NCBI GenBank assembly: GCA_037127315.1
Contig: JBBBDQ010001686.1
Coordinates: forward strand, 2,267,501-2,331,500
DNA: 64,000 nt
Source of the DNA: Ascarosepion bandense
Lineage: Eukaryota > Mollusca > Cephalopoda > Sepiida > Sepiidae
Direction: 5' to 3'
A program made the position numbers and the translations under genes. The notes below the pieces were generated by a model. The model saw only the letters and a list, made by a program, of their open reading frames with translations. It was not told where the DNA came from and ran no database searches. Within the stretch, counting starts at the first letter, position 1. Each line of letters opens with the position of its first letter. This document shows, piece by piece, positions 1 through 10,881 of the stretch.

Positions 1-1
1 G

Positions 2-760
2 ACAAAACCTCTGCATGGCCAATATCCAGTACGTGCCAATAAATCCAATGTTGACAAAGTTAATACTCATCGATGGTTACGTGCATCTGGATTAAAGTCT
101 GAAACTGAAGGCTTTATTCTTGCAGCACAAGACCAAAGTCTTTTCACTAGAAACTTTCAGGCAAATATTATGCATAATAATATGGATCCAAAATGCAGGT
201 TTTGTGATAAACACCAAGAAACAATAGACCACCTAATCTCAGGCTGTTCTGTGCTTGCCCCAAACGAATATAAAAATCGCCACGATAGAGTTGGGCAATA
301 TTTACATTGGGCAATGTGCAAACATTATGGAAAAGCTGTAAACAAACACTGGTATGAACATCACCCAGCACCGGTTACAGGAATAGAAGATGTAACCATT
401 CTATGGGATTACACCATCTACACAGACAGAAAAATTGAAGCAAACAGGCCGGACATTATTGTTAAAAACCAGAAGGAGAAAACTTGTCTATTAATTGATA
501 TGGCTTGTCCAGCGGATTGTAACATAGCAATCAAGGAATTTGAAAAACTGTCAAAATGTAAAGACCTGGAAATTGAAATAGAAAAAATGTGGAAATTGAA
601 AACAAGAGTTGTGCCAGTCATAGTATGTGCACTTGGAATGATAAAAAATGGAACAAAACAACACATTGAAAGAATCCCTGGAAACCCCAGCTTAAGAGAT
701 ATACAAAAAATTGTCTTATTAAGTACTGCCCACACACTAAGGAAAACTTTATCTATGTAA
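2..760 (+). CDS. R4/Dong-like non-LTR retrotransposon, C-terminal part of ORF (partial at left edge)
   Basis: The frame is open from the window edge to the stop at 758-760, giving about 252 residues, so the first methionine at 170 is not the real start. It contains the W-L...L-K-x-E-T-E-G-F-I...A-A-Q-D-Q block typical of site-specific LINE proteins. A CCHC knuckle follows (C-x2-C-x7-H-x4-C, CRFC...H...C near 191-242). Next is a restriction-like endonuclease core: R-P-D, fourteen residues, then D (LLIDMACP), then K-L-S-K-C-K-D-L, where the family Tyr of K-x-x-K-Y is Cys. The order of knuckle then RLE is that of R2/R4/NeSL elements, where it nicks target DNA for target-primed reverse transcription. 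No frame break is seen. Assignment to the R4/Dong clade is an inference from the TAA-repeat tails. Confidence 0.8.
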   Translation, partial: TKPLHGQYPVRANKSNVDKVNTHRWLRASGLKSETEGFILAAQDQSLFTRNFQANIMHNNMDPKCRFCDKHQETIDHLISGCSVLAPNEYKNRHDRVGQYLHWAMCKHYGKAVNKHWYEHHPAPVTGIEDVTILWDYTIYTDRKIEANRPDIIVKNQKEKTCLLIDMACPADCNIAIKEFEKLSKCKDLEIEIEKMWKLKTRVVPVIVCALGMIKNGTKQHIERIPGNPSLRDIQKIVLLSTAHTLRKTLSM

Positions 761-907
761 TGCTAGGGATGATAGGGAAGATAGAAAAACATGAAATGGA
801 GCCATAACAACACGCCACTACCTGCCTTAGGTCTCCCCGCAGACTTGGTTGGTAGTGAGACCAAAGCAGAAATCGAAATATGATGAAAAATGACATAATA
901 ATAATAA
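761..907 (+). repeat. 3' UTR and (TAA)n tail of the R4-like element
   Basis: This 3' UTR recurs, inverted, at 46.06-46.2, 47.0-47.15, 47.49-47.6 and 52.62-52.77 kb. It ends in ATGACATAATAATAATAAT, so the element terminates in a TAA microsatellite. Every other copy also ends in a TAA/TTA run, which marks the boundary. Confidence 0.75.
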
Positions 908-1684
908 TATTGATTCTATCAAAAAAGAAGCCAGAAGAAATTATGAAAATATAATAATTATAAAAAAAAAATAAAAAATAAAAATAAAAAATATAAAAAA
1001 CCTTTTGCCGTCAAGTAATATTAATCTGACGTGGAAAATTTAGCTATAATATGATATTAATAAACATGTAAAAATTTAACATTGAAATTTAATTTAAAAT
1101 ATAATGGGTTATATTTACGGTACAAAATTAAATTGTACAACAGAAGTTCAATACAATTTGAAAAAAATAACATCTCTTACTAGTATCACAAAAATTCCTA
1201 TTAATTTTTTAAAAATCAGTTAAAATAATTAAATCATTAAAAAATAAAAATGAAACGTTAAGAAGATAAACCTAAAAAGAGGGAGGAGACAAATAAATAA
1301 AAGGAAAGAGATAAAAAAATTAGAACAATATAGAAAAGAATTTAAATTAATTTAAAATAAACTTCCTATATCAAAACTACGTCTGTTATATTAACATTCA
1401 TTCTTAGAAACGCGACATGGGATTTTCTCTTAAATTTAAATATACCGATTATGGGGTATATTTGTGGTGAAAAATAAATCATAAATCATACATCCTAATA
1501 TAAATTACAATATAACAACTAGTAGTAATTTATTTAAAATAAAGTTAACATAAGAATTCCTAGTAAGAAAAACTAAATAAAAAAGATAAAATATAATCTT
1601 AAAAACCTCTTAAATAATAATACTAATAATAGGCAATAATAACAAAAAATACAGAAATTATAATAATAAAGAATACAAATTCGT

Positions 1685-1687
<3 letters not shown>
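908..1687. other. AT-rich region, no gene seen
   Basis: Strongly A-rich DNA with frequent stops in all frames. No recognisable repeat or gene. Confidence 0.6.

Positions 1688-1738
<51 letters not shown>
1688..1738. repeat. (TA)n microsatellite
   Basis: About 25 TA units, uninterrupted. Confidence 0.95.
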
Positions 1739-1741
<3 letters not shown>

Positions 1742-2764
1742 AATTCAGATACTTCAATCCAAGAGAAAAAAGCAGGGAGGTAAATTCCAAAAAAACCGAT
1801 CCTAATTAATATTCAAAATTTTATTTTAATATTAAAAAATGATACAGGAAGAGAGCTCCATGTAATAAAATATTACAGAGCAAATATATATTAAAAAAGG
1901 ATTAATTCAAAGATGTTGAATGGCCATTTCGATATGAAGATCCCCACGGGGGACAACACATCACCTCAGCAACAGAAAAATCCTTTCGGAAACTGGAGAA
2001 AAATTAGTCTACTTTTCCTTTTTAAATAGATTGCAAAGAAATTAAAAAATAAAATAAAATAAAATAAAAATAAAAATAAAAATAAAGGGAAAGAAAAAGA
2101 AAATGAAAAAGAAAAAGAAAAAGATAGAATAAAATCAAATAAATAAGAAAAGAAAAAATTGACATCGTCTGGGTTCGCAAAAAAAAAAATAATAATGTAA
2201 TATTTAAAAAAAAATTTTTCTTTCGTTTCTTTCTTTTTCCCTCCCTTCCTTCCTTTATCTCTCTTATCTTCCACCTTTTTTCCGTGTTGCTTAAACTTAC
2301 GTCGATTTAACACGGCAGTCTGTTAATTTTTAGTTACATTCTCTTTTTTTTTCTTTCCCACAGTTAGTCCCGATAAAAAAAAATTCAGAAATTTTTTAAA
2401 AGTTAACCTAGCAGTTACTTCAACACCACCTACCCTGCTAAACCTAGGGTCAGGCCATATACCTCCAATTACCAAGGAAGAATTACTATTAACTCCTTCC
2501 CCCAAGCCAACCCAATGAATACATCCCAATGATACATCCCAACCCCTTCCTTTACCTAAACTAACCTCTGGGCTTAAAATTTTCCTCAGTCTCTGTTTAG
2601 AAGGGGTCAGAGAATGCATGCCTTAAAATGAGTATCCAAGTACTTTAAACCTCTTCCGAAGTCATCTTCAGGGGTGTGAGTTATGGTAACAAATGTCACC
2701 GGAAAACTGTGTTGGCAAAAATTACTGTACATTCTTTCCAGCTTCAAATTGGGTACCTTAAGAA
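1739..2764. other. AT-rich region with homopurine/homopyrimidine runs, no gene seen
   Basis: Contains AAAAT- and GAAAA-type low-complexity runs at 2040-2130. Open frames here are low-complexity translations. No element boundary recognised. Confidence 0.5.
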
Positions 2765-2934
2765 ATGAATGAAAATAATATGTGTCAACGTTACAGCACA
2801 TTTCTGACATCTTTTGATTGTAATACGCGAAAGATTATCCGTGAGTATGAACAGATTTTATTAAAAATAAGCAAACATATTGTTTGCAATTTATTTCATC
2901 TGACATGTTTAAAAGAAACTCTGCTGCCTACACA

Positions 2935-2937
<3 letters not shown>
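2765..2937 (+). pseudogene. Diverged Penelope-like 5'/pLTR coding remnant
   Basis: The translated stretch I-I-R-E-Y-E-Q-I-L...L-F-H-L-T-C-L-K-E-T-L-L-P aligns by eye with the N-terminal/pLTR segment of the intact Penelope-like protein at 62.2 kb (I-R-R-L-E-R-L-M...R-I-C-L-E-N-Y-L-L-P). It also aligns with the copy at 33.42-33.55 kb (Y-E-R-I-L-H-K...E-T-C-I-N-E-K-M-L-P). Like the 33.5-kb copy it runs into (TA)n. The rest of the element is missing. Confidence 0.55.

Positions 2938-2994
<57 letters not shown>
2938..2994. repeat. (TA)n microsatellite
   Basis: About 28 TA units directly after the Penelope-like remnant, as in several pLTR copies here. Confidence 0.95.
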
Positions 2995-2995
<1 letters not shown>

Positions 2996-3277
2996 TCTTT
3001 GCTCTACTTTTGTATATCGTTTGTACTTTGTATCGAGCACTTTTTCTTTTTCTTGTGGTTGGTTCCGTTTGGGTTTTTTTTTCTTTACTGCGGAGTATCG
3101 TATGTCTTGTCCTTATTCCGCGGATTTCTTTTTTTTCTCCCCTTTTATCCGACGCCTTAGTGCACCGGATTGTAACGGAATTAGGTTCTGTTTGTTAGTG
3201 GTTTTTCTAAAGGTTTATCTTAGTATAAATTTACAACCTAAATACTTACAGAGTCTATTTAGTTATTATTTTGAGTA

Positions 3278-3317
<40 letters not shown>

Positions 3318-3785
3318 AAATTTCTTTGGTAAATTTTTCAATGTTTTTTCAACATTGATGGTAACAGTTTTCTTTTGTTTCTATGGGAATAATTTATTCT
3401 TAGCTTACTTCTCGGTCAACCAACCCCTTCCCTCTTTTTTACTTTCATTCCTCCTAACACTTCTATCCCTCTGACATGACTAAATTTAACTTTTAAACTC
3501 TTGACTTAGGTATGGAAAGGGGGTATGTCTTCTAATATGAGACATGGGTATCTGTCTGCTTTCCCCTTTTTACTTCCTTAAACTCACAAATTGTTAATCC
3601 CACCCCATTTTATTTTCCTGTTGATGGATGATTTTTTGGGATTTCTACCAGTATAAAATTTTTAATATATTCGAATTTGAGTAAATAAAATGTTTTGTTT
3701 CGCAGTTGCTGAAGAAGCGAGGATTTAACTATCAACGGATTTAAATATCTAAATTTTTGTTTTATTTTATGTTTATATTATGGAT
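2995..3785. other. No gene seen; pyrimidine-rich then AT-rich
   Basis: Holds a second (TA)n at 3279-3313. Three overlapping open frames at 3.0-3.2 kb are phenylalanine/leucine-rich low-complexity translations with no motif. Confidence 0.5.
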
Positions 3786-4226
3786 TCTCCCGTTGATTTC
3801 GACATATGAGTGTCTAAAAAAATAAACTGCCACACAGAGAATGGTTTTGAGTGATGAAAGCTGGTGTAGCACCATCCACACTTTTTGGAACTGCTGATAA
3901 CAAACAATCGGTGAAGAAGTTCGCCACAGATCGCATGAACAACAAACCTCAGTTATTTAACCCATAACTGGAGGGAAGAGACGGTTAATACCTTTCCCAA
4001 GTTTACCAGTAAGTGAACGCAGAGTGTTCGACTGGAATTGGAACTTGGCTCACCGATTTCCGCTTTCGAGCCGACATCCACCACACCACAACGCACATCC
4101 GTCAATAAACGCTTACAGCACCTGGTATTCCCAAGCAGTCACCCATCTAAGTAATGACCAGGCGCAACGTTGCTTAACTTCCGTGATCGAGTGAGAACCG
4201 GTGTATTCAACGTGATATGACCGTAA
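3786..4226 (-). mobile_element. 5S rRNA/tRNA chimeric SINE
   Basis: Read on the minus strand the element starts with a 5S rRNA-like segment (4226-4111) containing the internal-promoter region GAGCC/CGCCTGGTCA, then GATGGGTGACTGCTTGGGAA. A tRNA-like segment follows (about 4100-4030: GTGGTG box, then a GTTCCAATTCCAG-type B box). Then come the family body with GGGTTAAATAACTGAGG and a tail ending near TCAACGGGAGAATCC. A sister copy without 5S lies at 22.6-22.9 kb. SINEs depend on a partner LINE for mobility; none is identified here. Confidence 0.75.
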
Positions 4227-4297
4227 TATATATATAATCCTGGGTATATGACCGTAATATATATATAATCCTGGGTAAAAACCAATCGGATGTCTAA

Positions 4298-4341
4298 CCA
4301 TACTGATGAGCTGTGATACAGTGAAACAGATCTGTCTGCGG
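4298..4341 (+). ncRNA. Type I hammerhead ribozyme, upstream copy
   Basis: Core CTGATGA (4303-4309) and GAAA (4323-4326) are intact. Helix II is GCTG/CAGT around loop TGATA with one G-U pair. Helix III is ACAGA/TCTGT with no loop. Cleavage is expected after C4336 in GTC. Helix I is CCATA/TGCGG with one A-C mismatch. Confidence 0.8.
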
Positions 4342-4606
4342 ATGACTATTTACACTCTCAGACCCTGATTGAGTACTCTGGAAGAATGGTAAACTTTGAA
4401 AAACAGTAGCTACTCTAGCATCTACGCATCGTTCATTCAACAATGAATAAGAGCACTCTCAGCTATTGGGTGTGTGTATAATGATAATGTACACGCTGAA
4501 AAGTCTGCTTCCTTCTACCGAGCGCCCATAGCTCAGAGGTAGAATCGTCGACTGACGCAGATTCGGTCGGGTTTCAATCCTGAGTAAAAAGCAATCGAAT
4601 GTCTAA

Positions 4607-4650
4607 CCGTACTGATGACCTGTGATACAGCGAAACAGATCTGTCTATGG
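4607..4650 (+). ncRNA. Type I hammerhead ribozyme, downstream copy
   Basis: Core CTGATGA (4612-4618) and GAAA (4632-4635) are intact. Helix I CCGTA/TATGG pairs throughout using one G-U. Helix III is ACAGA/TCTGT and the site is after C4645. The helix II closing pair is C-C instead of G-C, which should weaken it. Confidence 0.75.
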
Positions 4651-4900
4651 ATGACTATATATATATATATATATATATTATAAATTATATCTTAGAACAT
4701 GTACAGAATTTTTTTTTTTATATATCCACTACAAATAGTACATTTGTTTCGACATTGAAACTACAATGTCTCATCACCGCCTGAATTATAATTTATAATC
4801 TATATTCACAGCTCGATTATATATCGAGCACTGTTTTAAGTTAATGTTTTGGACGTCGTAAAAATTTTTTCTTCGTTCTGTATTCATTCGGATATATATA

Positions 4901-4973
4901 ATCAATTAAGTCTTTGTCGGCCGTGTTCACTATATATATATAGAACGCGGCCGACAAAGAAGATTTAATTGAT
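4901..4973. repeat. Near-perfect 73-bp hairpin
   Basis: Arms ATCAATTAAGTCTTTGTCGG... and ...CCGACAAAGAAGATTTAATTGAT surround a TATATATATATA centre. It resembles a very short terminal-inverted-repeat or foldback remnant. No coding content. Confidence 0.8.
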
Positions 4974-5311
4974 TTTTTACTAATTTTTTTTATTTTTTAT
5001 TTTAAAGATAAGGAATATAAAAATTGTTGTCTATACAAATTCTTATATCAAACTACATATATCAACAAACACTTATGTATTATAATATAGTTATCATGTG
5101 TGTGAAAAATAATAAATATTTATAATAGATTTTACCAATATAATTATATAAATTTAAAAATGCATTACATATTTTTATATTGATCACTACACAAGATTAG
5201 AAGTCTCCGATATCGGTGTGTTACTGTCAAATGTACTTGGTTTGGCTAGAAAATTATTTACCATAGCTTGATGGTAATTATATAAGTAGATTGGTTTGCC
5301 TGCATGATGTA
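4974..5311. other. AT-rich, no gene seen
   Basis: No recognised repeat or open frame of interest. Confidence 0.5.
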
Positions 5312-5673
5312 TCTAAACTTATTTATAAATGGAACTTTGTCTGTGTCTGTGTGTGTATGTGTGTGTCTCTGTGTGTATGTGTGTTCGTTACCTATAGACT
5401 CCGAAACGGCTGAACCAATTTTCTTGAAAATTTACACAGTTGTACTATAAGCGTCTGCGAGTGTTCTTAGCTAGGTTTTGTGTCAAGGTACAACCGATAA
5501 ATATCGAAAATCGATAATCGAAAAAATCGGGTGATAGAAGGAGTGGTCCGATTTTAATCAAATTTGATACACTCATAGACAAAGACATAACAAACGATAT
5601 TCAGAAGTTTCAAGGTTGTAGTTCTTACAATAGTGCAGAAAATCGATAATACATATATATAAAAGGCAAGATG

Positions 5674-5728
<55 letters not shown>

Positions 5729-6088
5729 TATCTGCCTGTATGTCTGTATTTTTTTCAGCCCTTTTATTTTAGTTTTTATTTCGAGTTTCGCTCTAAGTAC
5801 GTATAATTGTAGTTCTTAGTCTCAGCCATGATACCATGTACTCAGAGGACTTATTTAGTCTTCAAAATTCAGTTTACGATGAAAAAAACTTGTTTGATAT
5901 CGATACAAGGAAATCAAAATTTGACTTACATCCATTCATTTTTCTTTCAGTCTACGGTTTCGCTTTAACTGGAAACAACTATTGCTTTTTAGTCTTTCGT
6001 GCCAACGCCTAAAGAGTCTGAGCTCCAGGACCATGTATTAGTTTTAAAGCTTTCATTACACCCGAGCAAGGCCGGGCTATACAGCTAG
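5312..6088 (+). mobile_element. Helitron-type non-autonomous element
   Basis: Begins TC (TCTAAACTTATTTATAAATG) after an A. It ends in a CCCGAGCAAGGCCGGG hairpin followed shortly by CTAG and a host T, matching the Helitron rules of 5' TC, 3' hairpin plus CTRR, and A-T target. The 5' part has the CCGAAACGGCTGAACCAATTTTCTTG-type block shared with the copies at 11, 14, 45 and 59 kb. A second start-like motif (ATATATAAAAGGCAAGATG) and a (GT)n tract sit inside at 5655-5727, so two units may be fused. No Rep/helicase gene. Confidence 0.75.
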
Positions 6089-7430
6089 TTTTGAGATAAA
6101 TGTAAATAAAAACAATTATAATAAAAAAATATTATTATCACTTGTTTTTTTAGAATTATTTAGAAAGAATGAAGCTAGGTGCACAAAAGGGAGACATACA
6201 AATGGGAGACATACATAGTTTGTTATTTTCATAATTATGAATCTCCCTAAGCAGACGATTACTTTATTTTGTTTTAATAACTACTCTTTTGAAAAAATGT
6301 AATATTGTAAATACTAAAATTAGTATTAATTGTCACCCCGGGGCTACTATTACTTGAATAAAAATATATTTAATATGATGTCAGTTTGCAATTCCATTCT
6401 AAATAAAGTACATTCTCGTATTAATTTATAATTGCATTTAGTCTGAGTAATAGTGTATAATGTATGTAATAATAATTTATTTCAATAATTTGCATTGCAA
6501 ATACAAATTAAAACATGTATCATTAATTATAAATTAATTATAAGATTGTTAATAGTGTTACCTCATCAATTTGTATCATGGACTACTTTTAAAAGAAACC
6601 CAACGGACTTATATGTTGTCTGGTGTATACATATATATATATATTAAGGAAGTTAGAGACAATGCGAAAAATGTTTTCAGGAAAGCGTTTCTTCCTTTAG
6701 GACGTTATCGGACTAATAAGTGATGTTTACATTGATGTAATTACAATGATGTACACGAAGGATAGGGGAAGCTGAAATTTTAAAGTTTTAAATGAATTTT
6801 TTTTCTTTTAAATATGTGGTTTCGGTATGTAATCTACGCATGTGCACAAAAGGAAGAAGACGCTAAAAAACGGAAACGTTTTTAATTTTTATTTTTAATT
6901 TAAATTTTCCTTTTCCTTTCGGGTGCTTGTGTAGTTGCATCAGCCTAAACCTCACTTTAAATTTCTTGTGGTGATACCGAGAAATGCGGGGGAGCGGATG
7001 TTTGCCCTCAGAGATCCGGAATGCAAATGACCAAAACTTTTAAAAGACTACTTTTGGTGTCCTGTTATCATTTCCTTTTTTTTTTTCTTTTTTTTTTGTT
7101 GATCAGTGTTATTTGCCCCTAAAAATATTCCCTGATTTCCTATTCTTTGAGTGGCCTAGTTAATTTATCCAATTCTATTTCTTCTATTTAGTATTCATTT
7201 TCCGTTAAATTTCTTTATTTTTCAAACTTATTCTTTCTTTCCTTTCTGAACCCTATTTTCATTCATTTAGTTTCTTCTTTGATATTTATGATTTTTTATT
7301 AAATAAACAGTATCGCTTTTCTTCTTTTTAACCGCACTTTCTTCAATTATTCATTTTTTTCCTTTCCCATTCTCTTTCTTCTTTCATTCGGTCCTTTCAT
7401 TCCTCTTGATATATATAAATTACCTGCGTG
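6089..7430. other. AT-rich region, no gene seen
   Basis: T-rich tracts around 7060-7400. No element boundary or convincing frame. Confidence 0.5.
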
Positions 7431-7689
7431 TCTTCCGAAGAGCAGTTCCTTGCAGTAACTGCCATTGTCACTGTCGAGCTCTCTGCCTTCGGGCGAAGAG
7501 TATTAACCCAGTCGTGGCTCCGCCGAAGAGTAGAGTCATGACTGAGGAACATTAGACAGATATATTTGGCCGGATATTATGGCTCGGAGAACCCACATTA
7601 AAAATGCCTTGTGCCATATCTTACCCTAGTGGAGGGGTAACTGAATACTTCAGTTGCTCGCAGTAACTGCCTTGCGCACTGTCAGTTGG
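7431..7689 (-). repeat. Fragment related to the 240-bp satellite of 19.7-20.6 kb
   Basis: Shares, inverted and diverged, the satellite's blocks: CTCTGCCTTCGGG, CCCAGTCGTGG, ATTTGGCCGG and CAGTAACTGCC. It abuts a LINE 3' fragment. Confidence 0.5.
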
Positions 7690-8272
7690 GTGCTCCTGCA
7701 ATTCACCTAGGGGTCCCTGACAAAATCCAATGGAGAATATGTAAAGTGATCGATCCCGACTTGGCAGCTCAGATACAGTCACTTTCTCACCGGCGCAGTA
7801 TGCCTTTACTGTGTCTCTTCTACAAATACTTTCATGGCTTTTGCTCCGATTAACTTATCTCACTGGTGCCGCCTATATATGAATTTACTCGGGCCGCAAA
7901 ATTAGCAACTAATTGGTTTTACTGTAAAACCAATAAGATTTAAACGGAAAATCTACTCCCTCAGCTTCTTCTCTCGCACTTTTCGCCTGTGGGATTCACT
8001 TCCGTTTACTTGCTTTCCCGACAGTTACAATCTTCAAGAATTCAAATGTCAAGTCAATAGTCATCTCCTATCTCACTAACTTGCACCCCCTCTCTCTCTT
8101 TCTCATGTTCTTTTCTTCGTCCACTCCACTCTCATCAGTATTCTCATCCTTTTCCTACCCTCTTCCTGATACTCCCTATAACCTGTCACTCTTTCTTATA
8201 ACTTACCTCCTATGTAGCCTCCTGCTCAACACTGGTAGTAAACTGTCTTGTTTAGAGTGACACGATTATAAA
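7690..8272 (+). pseudogene. Jockey/CR1-group LINE, 3' end
   Basis: Matches the C-terminal coding end of the LINE at 35.4-36.0 kb: D-P-D-L-A-A-Q-I-Q-S-L-S-H-R-R then F-F-S-R-T-F-R-L-W-D-S-L-P-F-like residues, with stops. The shared 3' UTR ends near GTTTAGAGTGACACGATTATAAAA. 5' truncated, as usual for target-primed insertion. Confidence 0.7.
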
Positions 8273-8401
8273 AAAAAATAACAATCACGTCAAACCCCAG
8301 CTTTTACACTGAGTACAATATGATTTTATGAAAAGTGAAAAATCCTGCTTAATTGGCATTGAGAAATATGTTTTCCTAAAAACAAAGTTTTAAGGTAAAT
8401 A

Positions 8402-10021
8402 CAGTGGAACCTGCCGTATGCGGCACCCTTCGTCAGCGACCACCTGCTATTCACGACCGGTATTTTATGCACAGACAATTTGTTTATGTCCCAGTGAGCG
8501 ATTACCTCTAGAACGCCACCAGCGACTAACATCAACGAGTGAAAATGACTGATCAAGTGACCGCTTTAAAAAAATCCATTTTGGCTGTACACTCCCAACT
8601 TCTAAATTAGGATAAATTAAATTCTATTTCATTTTGCTTTGATTTAAGCCGGGAACTCTTCTTCATTGATTTGTTATTGCAGTGTTGTATCAAACTGTTA
8701 TTACTTGTTGAAATGTGCATTGCCTGAGTTCACCTTACGGTCGAACATAGCCTGCTTTGTACAACATGTATTGCCTTTGACAAGTTCAAGAGACTTTTCG
8801 CAGTCTCTGTACCGTCTTGTATAAATTAAGGGATGGGGAAAATCATATCTATATGTTCCTTTCAAAATGTCTATCTTTTTCGTTCTATTTATTTATTTAT
8901 TTTTGTGTATCTATCTACTTTATTTCTGTCTGGGTATATCTATCTCTGTCTCTTTGTTTCTCTAACCCGATACCGATTGGTGTTAGTTATTTTTGTGTGC
9001 TTTTAGTATAGTTTGTTTATTTTTTCCGTGTATTATCGCAGATTCTCTTTTACTAGCACTCACTTCTTAGGAAAAATTGAAACCGTATGCGTAGCGAATT
9101 TTTTAATCTACATATTTTATAAGAAATTGCTAGTACAAGTACAGGCACGAAAAGGATAGCAATAGCTGACTTTTCAAGCCCATACTATTGTGAATAAATA
9201 TTTTAGACTCTTTTGTTGACCGTTGTAAACACATTTTTAAAATTTTTTTAAATAATTAAAATTATTTATGATGAATAATTTTCTTTTAAGTTAGGCCATC
9301 TTCTTATATTCACAATTATTTATTACCGGATAACACGGTAAAATTTTATAGGTACCTCCACTCCATTTTTGATACCTAAGTTTTAAATTGAATTTTTAGA
9401 AATAAAAAAAGTTCTTGAAACTGTAATTTTAGTTTAATTGAAAGCTAAATGATTTCATTTACTATTTCCGCTAAGCAAAATAGACGGGTATATTTCAAAC
9501 AGAAATTATATACATTTAGAATCTAAAATATTAAGAACTTTTTTTTAAATTTTCAATTTTTTGGCCAATTTTGAGCGATCGACACATTTGTAAACAAAAG
9601 TTAATTCTAAGTTTTAAAATATTGCAAAAAATAAAATATATATTTTTTATAAGAAATGGCTAGTACTAGTACAGACACGAAAAGGAAATCAATAATTGTT
9701 TTTTTAAGCCCACGCCATTGTGAATAAATATTTTTGTCTCTTTTGTTGACCGTTGTGAATACGTTTTTGATATTTTTTTAAATTTAAAATAATTATGCTG
9801 AATAAATTTCTTCAGATTTAGGCAATCTTCTTATGTTTTCATATATTTTTTACCAGATTACGTGTTAAAATTCTAATACGTACATTTTATATTCTGGTAA
9901 GTGGTATAAACATTCCTGGCGTAAATATGTCATGAGCATGAATCTTTAGTGGACGGCGACCTGCCGTATGCGATTATTTTTTGATAGCAGAAGGAGTGAT
10001 CGCATACGACAGGTTCCACTG
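8402..10021. mobile_element. Non-autonomous DNA transposon with CAGTGGAACCTG termini
   Basis: Terminal inverted repeats are CAGTGGAACCTGCCGTATGCG at the left and CGCATACGACAGGTTCCACTG at the right. A TA dinucleotide lies just left (8400-8401); the right flank is TTTA, so the TA duplication is imperfect. Inside, a block of about 230 bp near 9117-9350 (GAAATTGCTAGTACAAGTAC) is repeated directly near 9650-9880. The right terminus also folds on itself (ACCTGCCGTATGCGAT with ATCGCATACGACAGGT). Ends and TA target suggest the Tc1/mariner-pogo group. No transposase. Confidence 0.7.
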
Positions 10022-10694
10022 TTTATAAATTTCACCCTAGAGCACTACTTCCTGCTTTATCAAAGGATACCAAATGTTTCCTTATAGAGAAACGACTGAT
10101 ATTGATATTCCCCCAATCTATTTTTTGTTCTTTAACCTCTTCGATCGAGGTTTCTTCTTTGTCCTTTCGAATTAAAAACAATGACTTGGAGGCAGATTCA
10201 AGAAATGATGGAAAACCTTTTCCTTTTTAGGGGATCTCAGCAATTCTCTCTACTTCTCGACATCTTTCTAACCTTCTTGGGGGAAAAGAAACATATCTAT
10301 GGTGGCGGGCTGAGTAAGCAAACATTTCTTTTTACCACTAGAATATGCCACCATCTATTCAGCTGACAAGATTACGCGATGTGGTAAGTGCAGAGGGTCC
10401 TACTACTTGAGGGCATTTTTATTTCATATTTTTATTTACCTGTGTAAAAAGGAATAATTTGTGTGCACTTATATTCGCAGGAGAAACGATATATGAAGTT
10501 AGCTATTTTGGAATATAAATTTATTAACTTGATCGTATCTGCATTAATAAATTGATATTAATTTATTATGATAAAATCATATAAAAATTATCAATGTTTT
10601 TTATTTATATGTTTTTTGTCCCCTTTATAGTGAAAAGAGAAGTTAGAGTGATTATTTGCCTTAATAGTTTTAATAATCTATACAAATAAAATAC
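10022..10694. other. No gene seen; small MITE fragment
   Basis: 10068-10095 (ACCAAATGTTTCCTTATAG) matches, inverted, the interior of the piggyBac-type MITE at 17.5-18.3 kb. The rest is unassigned. Confidence 0.45.
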
Positions 10695-10881
10695 AGTGTG
10701 CGTCAAAAAGAAAAATTTTTATTAACTTTTATTGAACAAAAATGAATGACACTAGTTTAAGATTAACTCTAGCTTACGCGTTTGATCATGGTTAAATCTT
10801 AATTTCGAGCTGAAACGGGTGGGACGACATGGAGCAGTTGAGTGGCCTTCACGATCACCAGGACTACCACATATAGGCTCA
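10695..10881 (+). pseudogene. Mariner-like transposon remnant, split by a Helitron
   Basis: Starts with GTGCGTCAAAAAG...TTTTATTGAACAAAAATGA, shared with 12668-12760. It then encodes G-R-H-G-A-V-E-W-P-S-R-S-P-G-L, the block before the third catalytic acidic residue of mariner-type transposases. The Asp of S-P-D-L is Gly here. A Helitron-type element interrupts it at 10882. Confidence 0.6.

Larger units (their letters stand above)
4267..4655 (+). mobile_element. Tandem tRNA-SINE/retrozyme-like unit with two hammerheads
   Basis: A truncated monomer (4267-4345) is followed by a full one (about 4346-4655) ending in (TA)n. The full monomer has, in order: a leader beginning ACTCTCAGACCCTGATTGAG, a hairpin (GTGTGTATAATGATAATGTACAC, 4469-4491), a tRNA-like head (A box TAGCTCAGAGGTAGA, B box GGTTTCAATCC), and a hammerhead. 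Predicted cleavage sites after 4336 and 4645 define a 309-nt unit. This is the layout of retrozymes, non-autonomous retroelements that make circular RNA; activity is inferred. Confidence 0.75.

Noticed and set aside
2640..2690. Minus-strand CCTGAAGATGACTTCGGAAG as a hammerhead
   Set aside because: No GAAA box in position; only the CTGAAGA word is shared.
1966..3278. Four overlapping Phe/Lys-rich frames as genes
   Set aside because: Low-complexity composition, no motif, no conservation between copies.
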